From assembly GCF_016900775.1 (NCBI RefSeq), contig NZ_JACJKN010000005.1, forward strand, positions 78,894 through 142,893: DNA of 64,000 bases, given 5' to 3'. Of this stretch, positions 28,412 to 38,597 are shown in pieces; position 1 is the stretch's first letter; each line of letters starts with the position of its first letter. The position numbers and the translations under genes are program-made. The notes beneath the pieces are model-generated. The model saw only the letters and a list, made by a program, of their open reading frames with translations. It ran no database searches and was not told where the DNA came from. Source of the DNA: Olsenella uli (GTDB lineage: Bacteria > Actinomycetota > Coriobacteriia > Coriobacteriales > Atopobiaceae).

Positions 28412-29893
28412 ATGCCCGGACCAGAGATCCCGGCGCCCGTCGGGCGACCCAACGTCCTTCTCATCATGTGCGACCAGCTCAGGGGCGACTGCCTCGGCTT
28501 TGCCGGGCACCCCGACGTCAAGACGCCCTACCTCGACTCTCTCGCGGCGCAGTCGACATTCTTCGAGCGGGCCTACTCGGCGTGTCCCACGTGCCTCCCG
28601 GCGCGCGTCTCCCTCTTCACGGGCCAGACGCCCGCGCATCACGGCCGCGTTGGCTACGAGGACGGCGTGAGCTGGGACTTCCCCCACATGCTCCCCCAGG
28701 TCTTCTCCGACGCCGGCTACCAGACCGCCTGCGCCGGCAAGCTCCACGTGCACCCGCCGCGCCTGGCATGCGGGTTCCAGACGCTGCGCCTGCACGACGG
28801 CTATCTGGGGTGCTACCAGGGCGTCGACATCCCCTACTGGATGCACCAGGACGTCCATGACGACTACCTGCGCTTCCTTCGGCGCGAGCTCGGTCCCGAC
28901 GCCGACGTGGACAGCACGGGGCCCGAGTGCAACTCCTGGGTCTACCACCCCTGGGTCTACGAGGAGCGCCTGCACCCCACCAACTGGGTTGCGGACGAGA
29001 CGATCCGCCTGCTTGAGACACGCGACCGGACGCGCCCGTTCTTCCTCATGGCGAGCTTCGTGCGCCCGCACCCGCCGCTCGACGCCCCGGCCTCCTACTA
29101 CGAGCGCTACGAGCGGCGCGAGCTGCGCGAGCCCGCCCGCGGGGACTGGGACGACCTCGCCGCCACCGAGCGCGACGGCATGGTGCCCAACAGTGTGCAC
29201 GGCTGCCGCGACGCCACGCTGCGCCACGAGGCCATGGCCGGCTACTACGCCGCGGTCACCCACGTGGACCACCAGGTGGGCAGGCTCATCTCCGCCCTCA
29301 AGCGCGACGGATCCTTTAACGACACGATTATCGTGTTTCTCGCCGACCACGGCGAGATGCTCTTCGACCACTCGCTCTGGCGCAAGCTCCTCCCCTACGA
29401 GGGCAGCGCGCGCATCCCGCTGTTCTTCCGCGTGGGCACCCACCTCGCCAAGGCGCCGGCACACCGCTCCCAGAGCGTTGTCGAGCTCATGGACGTCATG
29501 CCCACGCTGCTCGACCTCTGCGGCATCGAGGCCCCCGAGGGCGTGGACGGCTCCTCGCTCGCCGGCGACATCCTGCGCGCGGAGGAGCTCGAGCGGCCCT
29601 ACGTCCACGGCGAGCACGCCTTCACGCCGGAGCAGTCCCACCACTACATCGTGACCCCGCGCGACAAGTACGTCTGGTTCAGCCAGACCGGGCGGGAGCA
29701 GTACTTCGACCTCTCCGAGGACCGCAGCGAGGCGCACGACCTCATCGACGAGCCCGCCTACCGGGAGCGCGTCGCGCAGATGCGCGCCTGGCTCGTGTCC
29801 GAGCTCGAGGGCCGCGAGGAGGGCTTCGTCGAGAGCGGCCACCTCATCGCGGGACGGCCGCTCGTGAACGTGCTCGAGCGCCCGCTGGCATAG
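28412..29893 (+). CDS. Sulfatase (Cys-type, formylglycine-dependent), cytoplasmic
   Basis: A 493-residue type I sulfatase. The FGly motif C-x-P-x-R is at C61-R65 (TCLPARVSLFTGQ); metal ligands are seen in LLIMCDQLRGD (D21) and FLADHGEM. There is no signal peptide, so it is probably cytoplasmic and acts on sugar already imported, fitting the adjacent PTS IIC/IID. The Cys must be converted to formylglycine; in anaerobes this is done by a radical-SAM maturase, not found in this window. ATG at 28412 follows AAAGGAG with 8-nt spacing. Substrate may be a sulfated hexosamine from mucin or glycosaminoglycan (inference). Confidence 0.9.
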   Translation: MPGPEIPAPVGRPNVLLIMCDQLRGDCLGFAGHPDVKTPYLDSLAAQSTFFERAYSACPTCLPARVSLFTGQTPAHHGRVGYEDGVSWDFPHMLPQVFSDAGYQTACAGKLHVHPPRLACGFQTLRLHDGYLGCYQGVDIPYWMHQDVHDDYLRFLRRELGPDADVDSTGPECNSWVYHPWVYEERLHPTNWVADETIRLLETRDRTRPFFLMASFVRPHPPLDAPASYYERYERRELREPARGDWDDLAATERDGMVPNSVHGCRDATLRHEAMAGYYAAVTHVDHQVGRLISALKRDGSFNDTIIVFLADHGEMLFDHSLWRKLLPYEGSARIPLFFRVGTHLAKAPAHRSQSVVELMDVMPTLLDLCGIEAPEGVDGSSLAGDILRAEELERPYVHGEHAFTPEQSHHYIVTPRDKYVWFSQTGREQYFDLSEDRSEAHDLIDEPAYRERVAQMRAWLVSELEGREEGFVESGHLIAGRPLVNVLERPLA

Positions 29894-29940
29894 CGCCGGC
29901 GCAGGCGGGCCCGCCCGCCCAGGACGTCCCTCCTTCTGGC

Positions 29941-29975
29941 GACGGCCCACCCCCTCGGGGGCGGGCCGTCGTTTT
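29941..29975 (+). terminator. Rho-independent terminator after sulfatase
   Basis: GACGGCCC and GGGCCGTC arms with an inner CCCC/GGGG extension around TCG, followed by GTTTTG. Lies between the convergent sulfatase and GntR genes. Confidence 0.75.
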
Positions 29976-30008
29976 GCGACTCGCGGCGCGAGGGCCTTCT
30001 CGGCGGCG

Positions 30009-30737
30009 CTAGCGCGCGACCTCCTCGATCATCATCTCGAAGTAGTCCCAGCGCTTGTACATCTCTATGTACTCGGCCACCTCGCCGCTGGGAAGCGTGG
30101 TGGTGTGGTTCTTGTGCACGCAGGGCGTCCCCGGCTCGATCCCGAGGCACGAGCGGACGCGCTCGGGCACGTCCAGGCACACCCGCACGAACTCCTGCGA
30201 GGCCTCCCGCGAGAGGCGGATGCCAAAGTCCTCGCGGAAGCGCCGGTAGATTGAGGCATAGTAGGAGGGCTCGACGTCCTGCCGGATGAAGCGCGCCGGG
30301 ATGTATGACGTCTGGAACTGGAAGGGCACGCCGCGGAAGCTGCGCACGCGCTCGATCACACAGTAGCCTCCCCCCTCGTCGAGGCCGAGCGTGGAGACCA
30401 CGCCCTCGTCTCGCGCGGGGCCCGAGACGCGCTCGAGGGACAGGACCGTGGTGCGCTCCCCCTCGTCCTGACCGCTGTAGACCTCTATCTCGCTCATAAG
30501 CACGGGACGGCGGCGGCGCGAGCGGGAGTGCGACACGAAGGTCCCCTTGCCCTGCTGGCGCACGAGCAGCCCCTCGGAAACGAGGTCGCCAACCGCGCGG
30601 ATCACGGTGATCGAGCTCACGCCAAAGCGCTCGATCAGCTCGGCGTTGCTGTAGAAGCGGTCTCCCGGCTCGAAGGATCCCCCCTCGATCTCGTCTCTCA
30701 GGAGGTTCTCGATCTGATAGTACTTGGGGGTCCCCAC
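30009..30737 (-). CDS. GntR-family (HutC/UTRA) transcriptional regulator
   Basis: A 242-residue regulator with an N-terminal winged helix (YYQIENLLRDEIEGGSF ... FGVSSITVIRAVGDLVSEGLLVRQQGKGTFV) and a C-terminal UTRA ligand domain of the HutC type, which usually binds sugar phosphates or other small effectors. GTG at 30737 has AGGAGG 4 nt upstream; ATG at 30773 would add 12 residues. It is convergent with the sulfatase and likely controls the PTS-sulfatase genes through the palindrome at 26560 (inference). Confidence 0.88.
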   Translation of the reverse strand: MGTPKYYQIENLLRDEIEGGSFEPGDRFYSNAELIERFGVSSITVIRAVGDLVSEGLLVRQQGKGTFVSHSRSRRRRPVLMSEIEVYSGQDEGERTTVLSLERVSGPARDEGVVSTLGLDEGGGYCVIERVRSFRGVPFQFQTSYIPARFIRQDVEPSYYASIYRRFREDFGIRLSREASQEFVRVCLDVPERVRSCLGIEPGTPCVHKNHTTTLPSGEVAEYIEMYKRWDYFEMMIEEVAR

Positions 30738-30789
30738 CAAGCCTCCTTCCTCATAGCTGGACCGTCTCATCATAGCAAGGTGGTGGTCT

Positions 30790-30881
30790 GCGGTTTGGGG
30801 ACGGGTTATTCACCGCAGCCCCTTTGGGGCAGGCCGGCCTGCCCCAAAGCCTCTGAGAGAAATAACCCGTCCCCAAACCGC
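30790..30881. repeat. Long palindromic repeat family A
   Basis: A 92-bp near-palindrome with outer arms GCGGTTTGGGGACGGGTTAT and the complementary ATAACCCGTCCCCAAACCGC, inner CTTTGGGGCAGGCC / GGCCTGCCCCAAAG. Very similar to 26405-26496. It touches the hydF stop codon. Confidence 0.9.
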
Positions 30882-32107
30882 TACAGCGCGGCGAGCGCCT
30901 CCGGGAAGGGGGAGAGGCTGCGGCGCAAGATCCCGTGCATGTGGGCGATCGCGACACCGTAGTTGGTCATCGGGACCCCCTGCGCCTCGGCGCGCGCCTG
31001 ACGGGCGCGCATCTCGCGCGCGGTGAGCGTGCAGCCGCCACAGTGGACGACGGCCGAGAAGGGTGTGAGGTCCTCGGGAAAGTCCGCGCCGCTCGTGAAG
31101 GCAAGCTCGAGCTTCGCCTTCGTGTGCGCGGAGAGCCAGGCGGGCAGCTTGACGGTGCCGATGTCCTCGCACTGCCGGTGGTGCGTGCACCCCTCGCTCA
31201 CGAGCACGCGGTCACCGTCGCGCAGGCGGTCGAGCGCAGCGGCGCCGGCGACGGCGGACACGAGGTCCCCCTTGTAGCGCAGCATGAGGATCGAGAAGGA
31301 CGTCAGCGGTACGTCGGCGGGCACGACGCGCGAGACGGGGCCAAACACCTGCGAGTCCGTCACCACGAGCGCGGGAGGCCCGACAAGCGCGTCGAGCGCG
31401 CGGGAGAGCTCGGTCTCTCGGCAGGTCACGGGCACGCATCCGGCGTCGAGGAGGTCGCGGATCACAAGCTGCTGCGGGAGGATGAGGCGGCCCCGGGGCG
31501 CGGAGGCGTCGATCGGGCAGACAAGCACCACGGCGCTTCCGGCGGGCACGAGGTCGGCGACAACGCGCCGCGGCGTCCCGACCGGCACGACCCGGGCGAG
31601 GCGCTCCTTGAGCTCGCGCACGCCCTCCCCCGTCCGCGCGCTCACCGCGACCGTACGCGCGGCAAGCGCGGGACCCTTCTCGGCAAGCGCCGCGAGAGCC
31701 GCGCGGGCGGCCGGCAGGTCGCACTTGTTCCAGGCCACGACATACGGGACGCCGCGACCCTCGATGACGGAGAGCAGCGCGCGGTCAGCCTCCGAGAGGC
31801 CACGCGCGCCGTCCACGACGAGCACCGCGACGTCACAGGTCGCGAGCGCCCGCCGCGCTCGCTCCACGCGCCGGGCGCCGAGCGCGCCCTCGTCGTCCAC
31901 CCCGGGCGTGTCGACGATGACGACCGGGCCCAGCGGCAGGAGCTCCATCGCCTTGCGCACCGGGTCCGTCGTGGTGCCGCGTACCTCGGAGACCACGGAC
32001 AGCTCCTGGCCGGTCACCGCGTTCACCACGCTTGACTTGCCGGCGTTGCGCACGCCAAAGAACCCGATGTGCGTGCGCTCGCCCGACGGCGTCTCGTTAA
32101 GTCCCAT
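30881..32107 (-). CDS. hydF: [FeFe]-hydrogenase maturation GTPase HydF
   Basis: A 408-residue HydF: N-terminal Ras-like GTPase (P-loop GVRNAGKSS, switch GTTTDP, DTPGVDDEG, NKCD) followed by the dimerisation and cluster-binding domains with Fe-S ligands in EGCTHHRQCED and VVHCGGCTL. HydF is the scaffold on which the 2Fe subcluster made by HydE and HydG is assembled. hydE, hydG and hydrogenase genes are not in the window, so the maturation genes are dispersed or the locus is interrupted. Palindromic repeats lie on both sides of the gene. Confidence 0.95.
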   Translation of the reverse strand: MGLNETPSGERTHIGFFGVRNAGKSSVVNAVTGQELSVVSEVRGTTTDPVRKAMELLPLGPVVIVDTPGVDDEGALGARRVERARRALATCDVAVLVVDGARGLSEADRALLSVIEGRGVPYVVAWNKCDLPAARAALAALAEKGPALAARTVAVSARTGEGVRELKERLARVVPVGTPRRVVADLVPAGSAVVLVCPIDASAPRGRLILPQQLVIRDLLDAGCVPVTCRETELSRALDALVGPPALVVTDSQVFGPVSRVVPADVPLTSFSILMLRYKGDLVSAVAGAAALDRLRDGDRVLVSEGCTHHRQCEDIGTVKLPAWLSAHTKAKLELAFTSGADFPEDLTPFSAVVHCGGCTLTAREMRARQARAEAQGVPMTNYGVAIAHMHGILRRSLSPFPEALAAL

Positions 32108-32116
32108 CTCTCCTCC

Positions 32117-32220
32117 ATTTGGGGACGGGTCATTTCTCTCAGAGTTTTTGGGACAGGTTCGGACGGGCCGCCCGCGGGACCTGTCCCAAATTCTCTGAGA
32201 GAAATGACCCGTCCCCCTTT
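32117..32220. repeat. Long palindromic repeat family A (variant)
   Basis: TTTGGGGACGGGTCATTTC and its complement GAAATGACCCGTCCCC close a 104-bp palindrome whose inner arms are TTTTTGGGACAGGT and ACCTGTCCCAAA, with CTCTCAGAG spacers. Lies just upstream of the hydF start. Confidence 0.9.
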
Positions 32221-32233
32221 GCTACTACCTGTC

Positions 32234-34990
32234 TTATGCCGAGAGCAGGCTCGGGTCGATGTAGTCGGAGATGAGCGTGTCGGCCATCCACGACGAGTTG
32301 TACGAGCGGCCTTGGAGCGCCGGATCGTCCTGGGCGAGCATCATGTACTCGTCGGTCGAGGCGGTGTTGGACTGGTCGCCCGGGTCGTTCCAGGTCGGGT
32401 CGACCACGACCCAGCTGCCGTCGATGTTCACGAGGTTCCAGGCATGGTCGGTCGCGTAGACGCCGGGCTGGGGCGGCACGTTGCCGGTGGCGTACACCGA
32501 CTCGAGGCCTGCGCGGTCGGCGAGGAGCTTGAAGGACTGCGCGTAGCCGGAGCAGATCGAGCCGCCGTCGAGAATGAGCGTGCGCACGGTGGACGGGTCC
32601 TGCGTCGCCGCGTCCATCGAGAAGCTCCCGGAGCTGATGGCGTCGTAGTTGTACCACAGGTTCTCAGCGATGTAGCCGTTGATGGCGCGCACCTTGTCGG
32701 CGTCGGACATGCCGTCGGTGATGATCTCGCCGATGATCTCGTCGGCCTTGTCGCTCACCTGCTGGCGCTGCTCGTTCAGGACGTCCTGGTCGTTGACCTG
32801 CTTCCACGGGGTCAGGCTGGTGACGGTGAGGAGCATCCTGCCGTCGCGGCGCGTCACCTGGTAGGTGGGGTTCCCGTTGAAGATGAGCGGGTTCTGGGCG
32901 CACGCCTCGAAGAGCGCGTCCGCGACGTTCGCGGTGTTCGCGGTGCCCGCGGCGTTCGCGTAGTCGGTGACGTCGAGGTAGGTGTTGCCCGCGAGCAGGT
33001 TGGCCGCGATGAAGCGCACGAGGTCGGACGAGGCGTTGATCTCATAGGGCACGTCGGGCATCGCGGTCGAGGGCTGCTGGCTCGCCTGGACGGCGTCCCA
33101 GTCGATGCCGTCCTCGGCGTCGATGCGCGTGGGCATGCCTGACGGCGGGTTCTCGCGCTGGAGCTCGTCGAGTGCCTGCGTGGCCGCCTGCTTGACCGAC
33201 TCGATACCGCCCGGCCAGTACGGCGCGAGCACGCCCAGCTCGCCGGAGAGCGCGGTGCCCGGCACCGTGTAGGGGATCACGTACATGTCGACGTTGCCCG
33301 TGGTGAGATGCTGCTCGTCCGGACCGTACGTGAGGTACTCGTTGTCGGTCCGCGCGTTGTCGTAGTCGAGCTGGAGACGCTGGATGCCCACCGTGCCGTC
33401 TGCCATGGAGACGTACTCGAACAGGCGCCACTTCATGTAACCGACCGGATCGGTGGCCTGATCGGGCTCGGTGTCCGATCCCTGGTAGATGAGCGCGCTG
33501 TAGGTCGCAGATTCGAGCGGCATCTTGCCCAGGAGGTCGTTGATGTTCTGGAAGTCGAAGGGCGACTGGGTGTCCCCGTCCGCCCCGACCGCGATCACCG
33601 AGATGGACGCGTCCTTGACATGGTCGGTATTGGGAACGTAGTCGGCAACCTCGAGGCCCTGCTGTCCGGAGGCGGCGTCCTGGCGATTCTCAAGAATCTC
33701 GTCCTCGGACTCCCCGACGAGAAGCTCGTCGAAGCGGCCGTTCTGCTGGAAGGTTCCGGCCACCCCGTCATCCTGCATCATCTGGTTGAACTCAGCGGCA
33801 TCGGTGTCGTAGTCGGCGGTGTCGATCGAGGTATCCTGCGTCGAGGCGAGCAGGTCATAGGTATAGCGGTCTAAGACAGCAGCTGCCGTCTCATTGACGG
33901 CGGAAAGGTATACCTCGTAGTGGTCTGCACCCTCAACCGGATCCCATGAGATTGAAAGCGTGCCGGTGTCGGTAACGTTGACCTGGACGTTGTCTGGCTC
34001 GGCGAGCGCGTTCTCGTCCTTGTCGATATCGTTGGCAACCGTGAAATAGGTGACCTCGGGCTTGTCGAGCTTCTTTCCGTCCGAGCCGATGTAGCGCACC
34101 AGGTAGTAGCCGCCAGAGCCGTACCAACGCCCTAACGGAACAAACTCGTCTGACTCGGCGTCATCAAGATGGAAGAGATCGATCTCGTCGGTGTCGTTAC
34201 CGTTCTCGTCACGCACCCGGGGGTCGGCGGGCGCCACATAGAGGGCGTTCGAGCCGTCATCGCTTTCGAACATCGTGACCGAGGTCGGGAACTCGTGCGA
34301 GAACGAGCTGTCGGTGTAGACTCGCGCGACGTCGTAGGGATTCGTGTTGCCGATCTGATCGAAGCTATCGAAGGTCATCTCGATGCCCTCGTCGAGCGGA
34401 AACTCGAACTCGTAGCAGTCATCGAGATCGAGCTGGGCCTCCTGCAGGCTGTACTTGTCGGGATCCAGGGTGCCGTAGTACGAGGCGTCGCCGCCCGCGG
34501 GCGCGCCGCTGCCGCCGCCCAGCAACCGGGAGACCCCGAAGAAGCCGAGCACGGCAACCAGCACCACGACGACGGCCACCGCCACGGGGACCACCGGCAC
34601 GCGCCTCTTGGCCTTGGGGGCGCCGGCAGACCACGGATCCCGGGGCTGGTCGAACGGGGGCTCGGGTGCGGCGTCCTGACCGGGACGCCCCTCGCCGGCG
34701 GCGCCGGAGGGCGCCTTCCCGCCGGACGCCGGTCCATCCCACCAGTTTCCGGACGACGCCTTCTCGGCGGGCGCCGGATCTTCAGCGGGCACATGGTCGC
34801 CGGCGGACGCCTGCGACGAAGCGAAGGGAGACGCAGGACGGGAGCCCCGACCGCTCCCGTCCTCGTACCCGAACGCGAAATCGGACTGCGCGGCGGACAA
34901 GGGAGAAGGCGGCCCGCCAAGTTCCGCACCGCACGCGGGGCACCTCCTCGCATCGTCAGGAACGGATTGCTTGCAATGCGGACACAGCAT
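32234..34990 (-). CDS. Membrane-anchored zinc-ribbon / transglutaminase-like protein
   Basis: A 918-residue multi-domain protein: an N-terminal zinc ribbon (CPHCKQSVPDDARRCPAC, residues 3-20), a Pro/Ala/Gly/Ser-rich linker, one transmembrane helix (about 132-152), a large extracytoplasmic region including an fn3-like segment (VQVNVTDTGTLSISWDPVEG), and a C-terminal transglutaminase-like domain with Cys in GGSICSGYAQSF, His in YATDHAWNLV and Asp in VVVDPTWND. ATG at 34990 has GAGGAGG with good spacing. The domain order suggests a surface enzyme acting on protein or wall peptides; substrate unknown. Confidence 0.8.
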   Translation of the reverse strand: MLCPHCKQSVPDDARRCPACGAELGGPPSPLSAAQSDFAFGYEDGSGRGSRPASPFASSQASAGDHVPAEDPAPAEKASSGNWWDGPASGGKAPSGAAGEGRPGQDAAPEPPFDQPRDPWSAGAPKAKRRVPVVPVAVAVVVVLVAVLGFFGVSRLLGGGSGAPAGGDASYYGTLDPDKYSLQEAQLDLDDCYEFEFPLDEGIEMTFDSFDQIGNTNPYDVARVYTDSSFSHEFPTSVTMFESDDGSNALYVAPADPRVRDENGNDTDEIDLFHLDDAESDEFVPLGRWYGSGGYYLVRYIGSDGKKLDKPEVTYFTVANDIDKDENALAEPDNVQVNVTDTGTLSISWDPVEGADHYEVYLSAVNETAAAVLDRYTYDLLASTQDTSIDTADYDTDAAEFNQMMQDDGVAGTFQQNGRFDELLVGESEDEILENRQDAASGQQGLEVADYVPNTDHVKDASISVIAVGADGDTQSPFDFQNINDLLGKMPLESATYSALIYQGSDTEPDQATDPVGYMKWRLFEYVSMADGTVGIQRLQLDYDNARTDNEYLTYGPDEQHLTTGNVDMYVIPYTVPGTALSGELGVLAPYWPGGIESVKQAATQALDELQRENPPSGMPTRIDAEDGIDWDAVQASQQPSTAMPDVPYEINASSDLVRFIAANLLAGNTYLDVTDYANAAGTANTANVADALFEACAQNPLIFNGNPTYQVTRRDGRMLLTVTSLTPWKQVNDQDVLNEQRQQVSDKADEIIGEIITDGMSDADKVRAINGYIAENLWYNYDAISSGSFSMDAATQDPSTVRTLILDGGSICSGYAQSFKLLADRAGLESVYATGNVPPQPGVYATDHAWNLVNIDGSWVVVDPTWNDPGDQSNTASTDEYMMLAQDDPALQGRSYNSSWMADTLISDYIDPSLLSA

Positions 34991-35114
34991 GGAGCCTCCT
35001 CGGTACTTGTCGAGCCCCTTTGTTTCCCAAGCGGCTCCCGACCACGTATATACAAGCCCCAGTATAAGGGGAATGCACGGGGGCGCTGGGCACGCCGTTC
35101 GGCCCCGCGCCATG

Positions 35115-35152
35115 AAAAAACAGCGGCGGAGGGACTTGCTCCTCCGCCGCTG
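35115..35152 (-). terminator. Rho-independent terminator of gdhA
   Basis: CAGCGGCGGAGG and CCTCCGCCGCTG arms with a short loop; on the minus strand the stem is followed by TTTTTT (35120-35115). Confidence 0.85.
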
Positions 35153-35228
35153 CTGCGCGGTTCCCCTTCGGCGCGCCGCTAGCTCAGCAAGCTGCAGGCC
35201 GCGCGCCGTTGAACTCGTCTGCCGTTGG

Positions 35229-36799
<1,571 letters not shown>

Positions 36800-36855
36800 A
36801 GCACGCCAATTAGCAAAAGAGCCCGGACGCAGGGCCCGGGCTCGTCAGATTCTGG

Positions 36856-36926
<71 letters not shown>

Positions 36927-36935
36927 ATGCGGTGG

Positions 36936-37009
36936 TCGGGGCGACTGGATTCGAACCAGCGACCCTCTGCTCCCAAAGCAGATGCGCTACCAAGCTGCGC
37001 CACGCCCCG
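36936..37009 (-). tRNA. tRNA-Pro (anticodon TGG)
   Basis: Cloverleaf with acceptor CGGGGCG/CGCCCCG, D arm GGCGCAGCTTGGTAGCGC, anticodon loop TTTGGGA and T loop GGTTCGAATCC. Nine nt from the tRNA-Gly gene and probably cotranscribed. Confidence 0.95.
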
Positions 37010-37052
37010 GTCGCAAGTGGAAAGTATAGGCGAGCGCGCGGCGGCGGGCAAT

Positions 37053-37082
37053 CTGTAAAATGGGGACAGCCCCAATTTACAG
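37053..37082. repeat. Short palindromic repeat family A-short
   Basis: CTGTAAAATGGGGACAGC paired with CCCCAATTTACAG, a 30-bp near-palindrome; same core as the copies that flank the RAYT gene. Confidence 0.8.
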
Positions 37083-37138
37083 AAATCCCGTACGTCGCCC
37101 GGGCGGGAAAACCGCATCCGCCGGAGAGGGAGGCCGCC

Positions 37139-37594
37139 ATGGAGGCCGTCTTTGTCAGCAGCTCGCTCGCGGCGCTCTGGCTTCCCGCGATCGCAATCCT
37201 GTCGCTCGCCACCGTCGCCGGCAGGTGGGTCGCCCTGGAGAAGATGGGCATGAGGCACTGGGCCGCGCTCGTCCCGGTCCTCTCGACCTGGGAGGTCGCG
37301 CGCGGCGCGTCCGGAAGCCGCGCGCTGTGCTCCCTCGCCACCGCCGCGAGCGCCGCGGCCCTCCTCTCGGACCTCCTCGGGCTGGGGCGGCACCTCGAGA
37401 CGGAGTGGCTCGCCTCGCTCGTCTCCGTGCTGTGGCTCGTGGCACAGCTCGTGGTGAGCGAGCGGCTCGCGCGGGCGTTCGGGTCGGGGCCGGGCCTTGC
37501 GGCGGGGCTCGTCGTCCTGCCCATCGTCGCGTACCCGCTCCTCGTCTCCGGGGGCAGGGTCTACCTCGGGCCCGTTGACGTCCCAAAGCCATAG
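37139..37594 (+). CDS. Small integral membrane protein (DUF5684-like)
   Basis: A 151-residue protein made mostly of four hydrophobic helices. The segment GRWVALEKMGMRHWAALVPVLSTWEVARGA resembles the KAGxxxWAAxIPxYN-type motif of DUF5684/signal-peptidase-associated membrane proteins. ATG at 37139 follows GGAGAGGGAGG. It sits 60 nt before the diacylglycerol-kinase-like gene in the same direction. Function unknown. Confidence 0.6.
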   Translation: MEAVFVSSSLAALWLPAIAILSLATVAGRWVALEKMGMRHWAALVPVLSTWEVARGASGSRALCSLATAASAAALLSDLLGLGRHLETEWLASLVSVLWLVAQLVVSERLARAFGSGPGLAAGLVVLPIVAYPLLVSGGRVYLGPVDVPKP

Positions 37595-37654
37595 GCGGCG
37601 GAGAGGGGCGCCTGTCGTACAATCGAGGCGAGAAGAACCTCGAGAAGGGCACGC

Positions 37655-38578
37655 ATGGCTGACTCCCCGCTCGGACGCACGCTGCTGATAGCAAACCCCG
37701 CCGCCCACAGCGGGAAGGGCGCCGCCGGGGCGCAGTTCGCCGAACGCTTCCTCGGCAGCTACGCCTCGGTCACGGACGGCTACGAGATTCGCCTCACGGG
37801 CGGCCCCGGCGAGGCCGAGGGCATGGCCGCGGACGCGGACGGCTTTGACACCGTCGTCGCGCTCGGCGGCGACGGCGTCATCCACGAGGTGGTGAACGGC
37901 CTCATGCGCCGGCCGCGCGACGGGCGCCCCCAGCTTGGCGTGATTCCGCTCGGCTCAGGCAACGACTACGCCCGAACGCTCGGCATGGCGAGAAACGACG
38001 TCGAGGCCGCGTTCGCCCAGCTCGTGCGCGGGTCCGCGCGGCCCGTCGAGGTCGGCCGCGTGAACGGCACCCACTTCATGCAGACGCTCTCCTTCGGCCT
38101 CGACGCGGCGATCGCGCTCGACACCACCGACCGGCGCGCCGCCAACACCTCGCAGGAGGGCGAGGCGCTCTTCGTCACCTCGGGGCTCAAGATCCTCTCC
38201 CGCGCCGGGAGGGGCTTCCCCTGTACGGCCCGCCTCGACGACGAGCCGCCGCTCGAGCTCTCCGCGCTCATCTTCGCCGTGCAGGTGGGGCCGAGCTACG
38301 GCGGCGGCTTCAAGATCTGCCCCGACGCCGACCCCTCGGACGGCCTGCTCGACGTCTGCTACAACGTCCGCAGGCCCGCGCTCCCCCACCTGCTCGCGCT
38401 CTTCGGCCTCGCGCGGACGGGGCGTCACGCGCGCTCGCGCGTCGTGCGCCTGCGCCGCATCCGCCACGCCGAGCTGGACTTCGCCGTCGAGCCGCCCTGC
38501 CAGGTCGACGGCGAGCGCCTCACCGGCACCCGCTACCAGATCGACGTCATCCCCGACGCCCTCCGCGTCATCTGCTAA
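37655..38578 (+). CDS. Diacylglycerol/lipid kinase family protein
   Basis: A 307-residue DagK/YegS-type kinase: nucleotide-binding start LLIANPAAHSGKG, the invariant GGDG loop in VVALGGDGVIHEVVNG, PLGSGNDYARTLG, and a C-terminal lid ending QVDGERL. The family phosphorylates diacylglycerol or related lipids at the membrane face, recycling them into phospholipid synthesis. Its stop codon TAA is partly formed by the left REP copy at 38577. Confidence 0.9.
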   Translation: MADSPLGRTLLIANPAAHSGKGAAGAQFAERFLGSYASVTDGYEIRLTGGPGEAEGMAADADGFDTVVALGGDGVIHEVVNGLMRRPRDGRPQLGVIPLGSGNDYARTLGMARNDVEAAFAQLVRGSARPVEVGRVNGTHFMQTLSFGLDAAIALDTTDRRAANTSQEGEALFVTSGLKILSRAGRGFPCTARLDDEPPLELSALIFAVQVGPSYGGGFKICPDADPSDGLLDVCYNVRRPALPHLLALFGLARTGRHARSRVVRLRRIRHAELDFAVEPPCQVDGERLTGTRYQIDVIPDALRVIC

Positions 38579-38597
38579 TTGGGGACAGTCCCCAATT
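38577..38597. repeat. REP palindrome left of RAYT (family A-short)
   Basis: Perfect 21-bp palindrome with core GGGGACAGTCCCC flanked by AATT on both sides. It overlaps the stop codon of the upstream lipid kinase gene and touches the RAYT stop. Confidence 0.92.
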
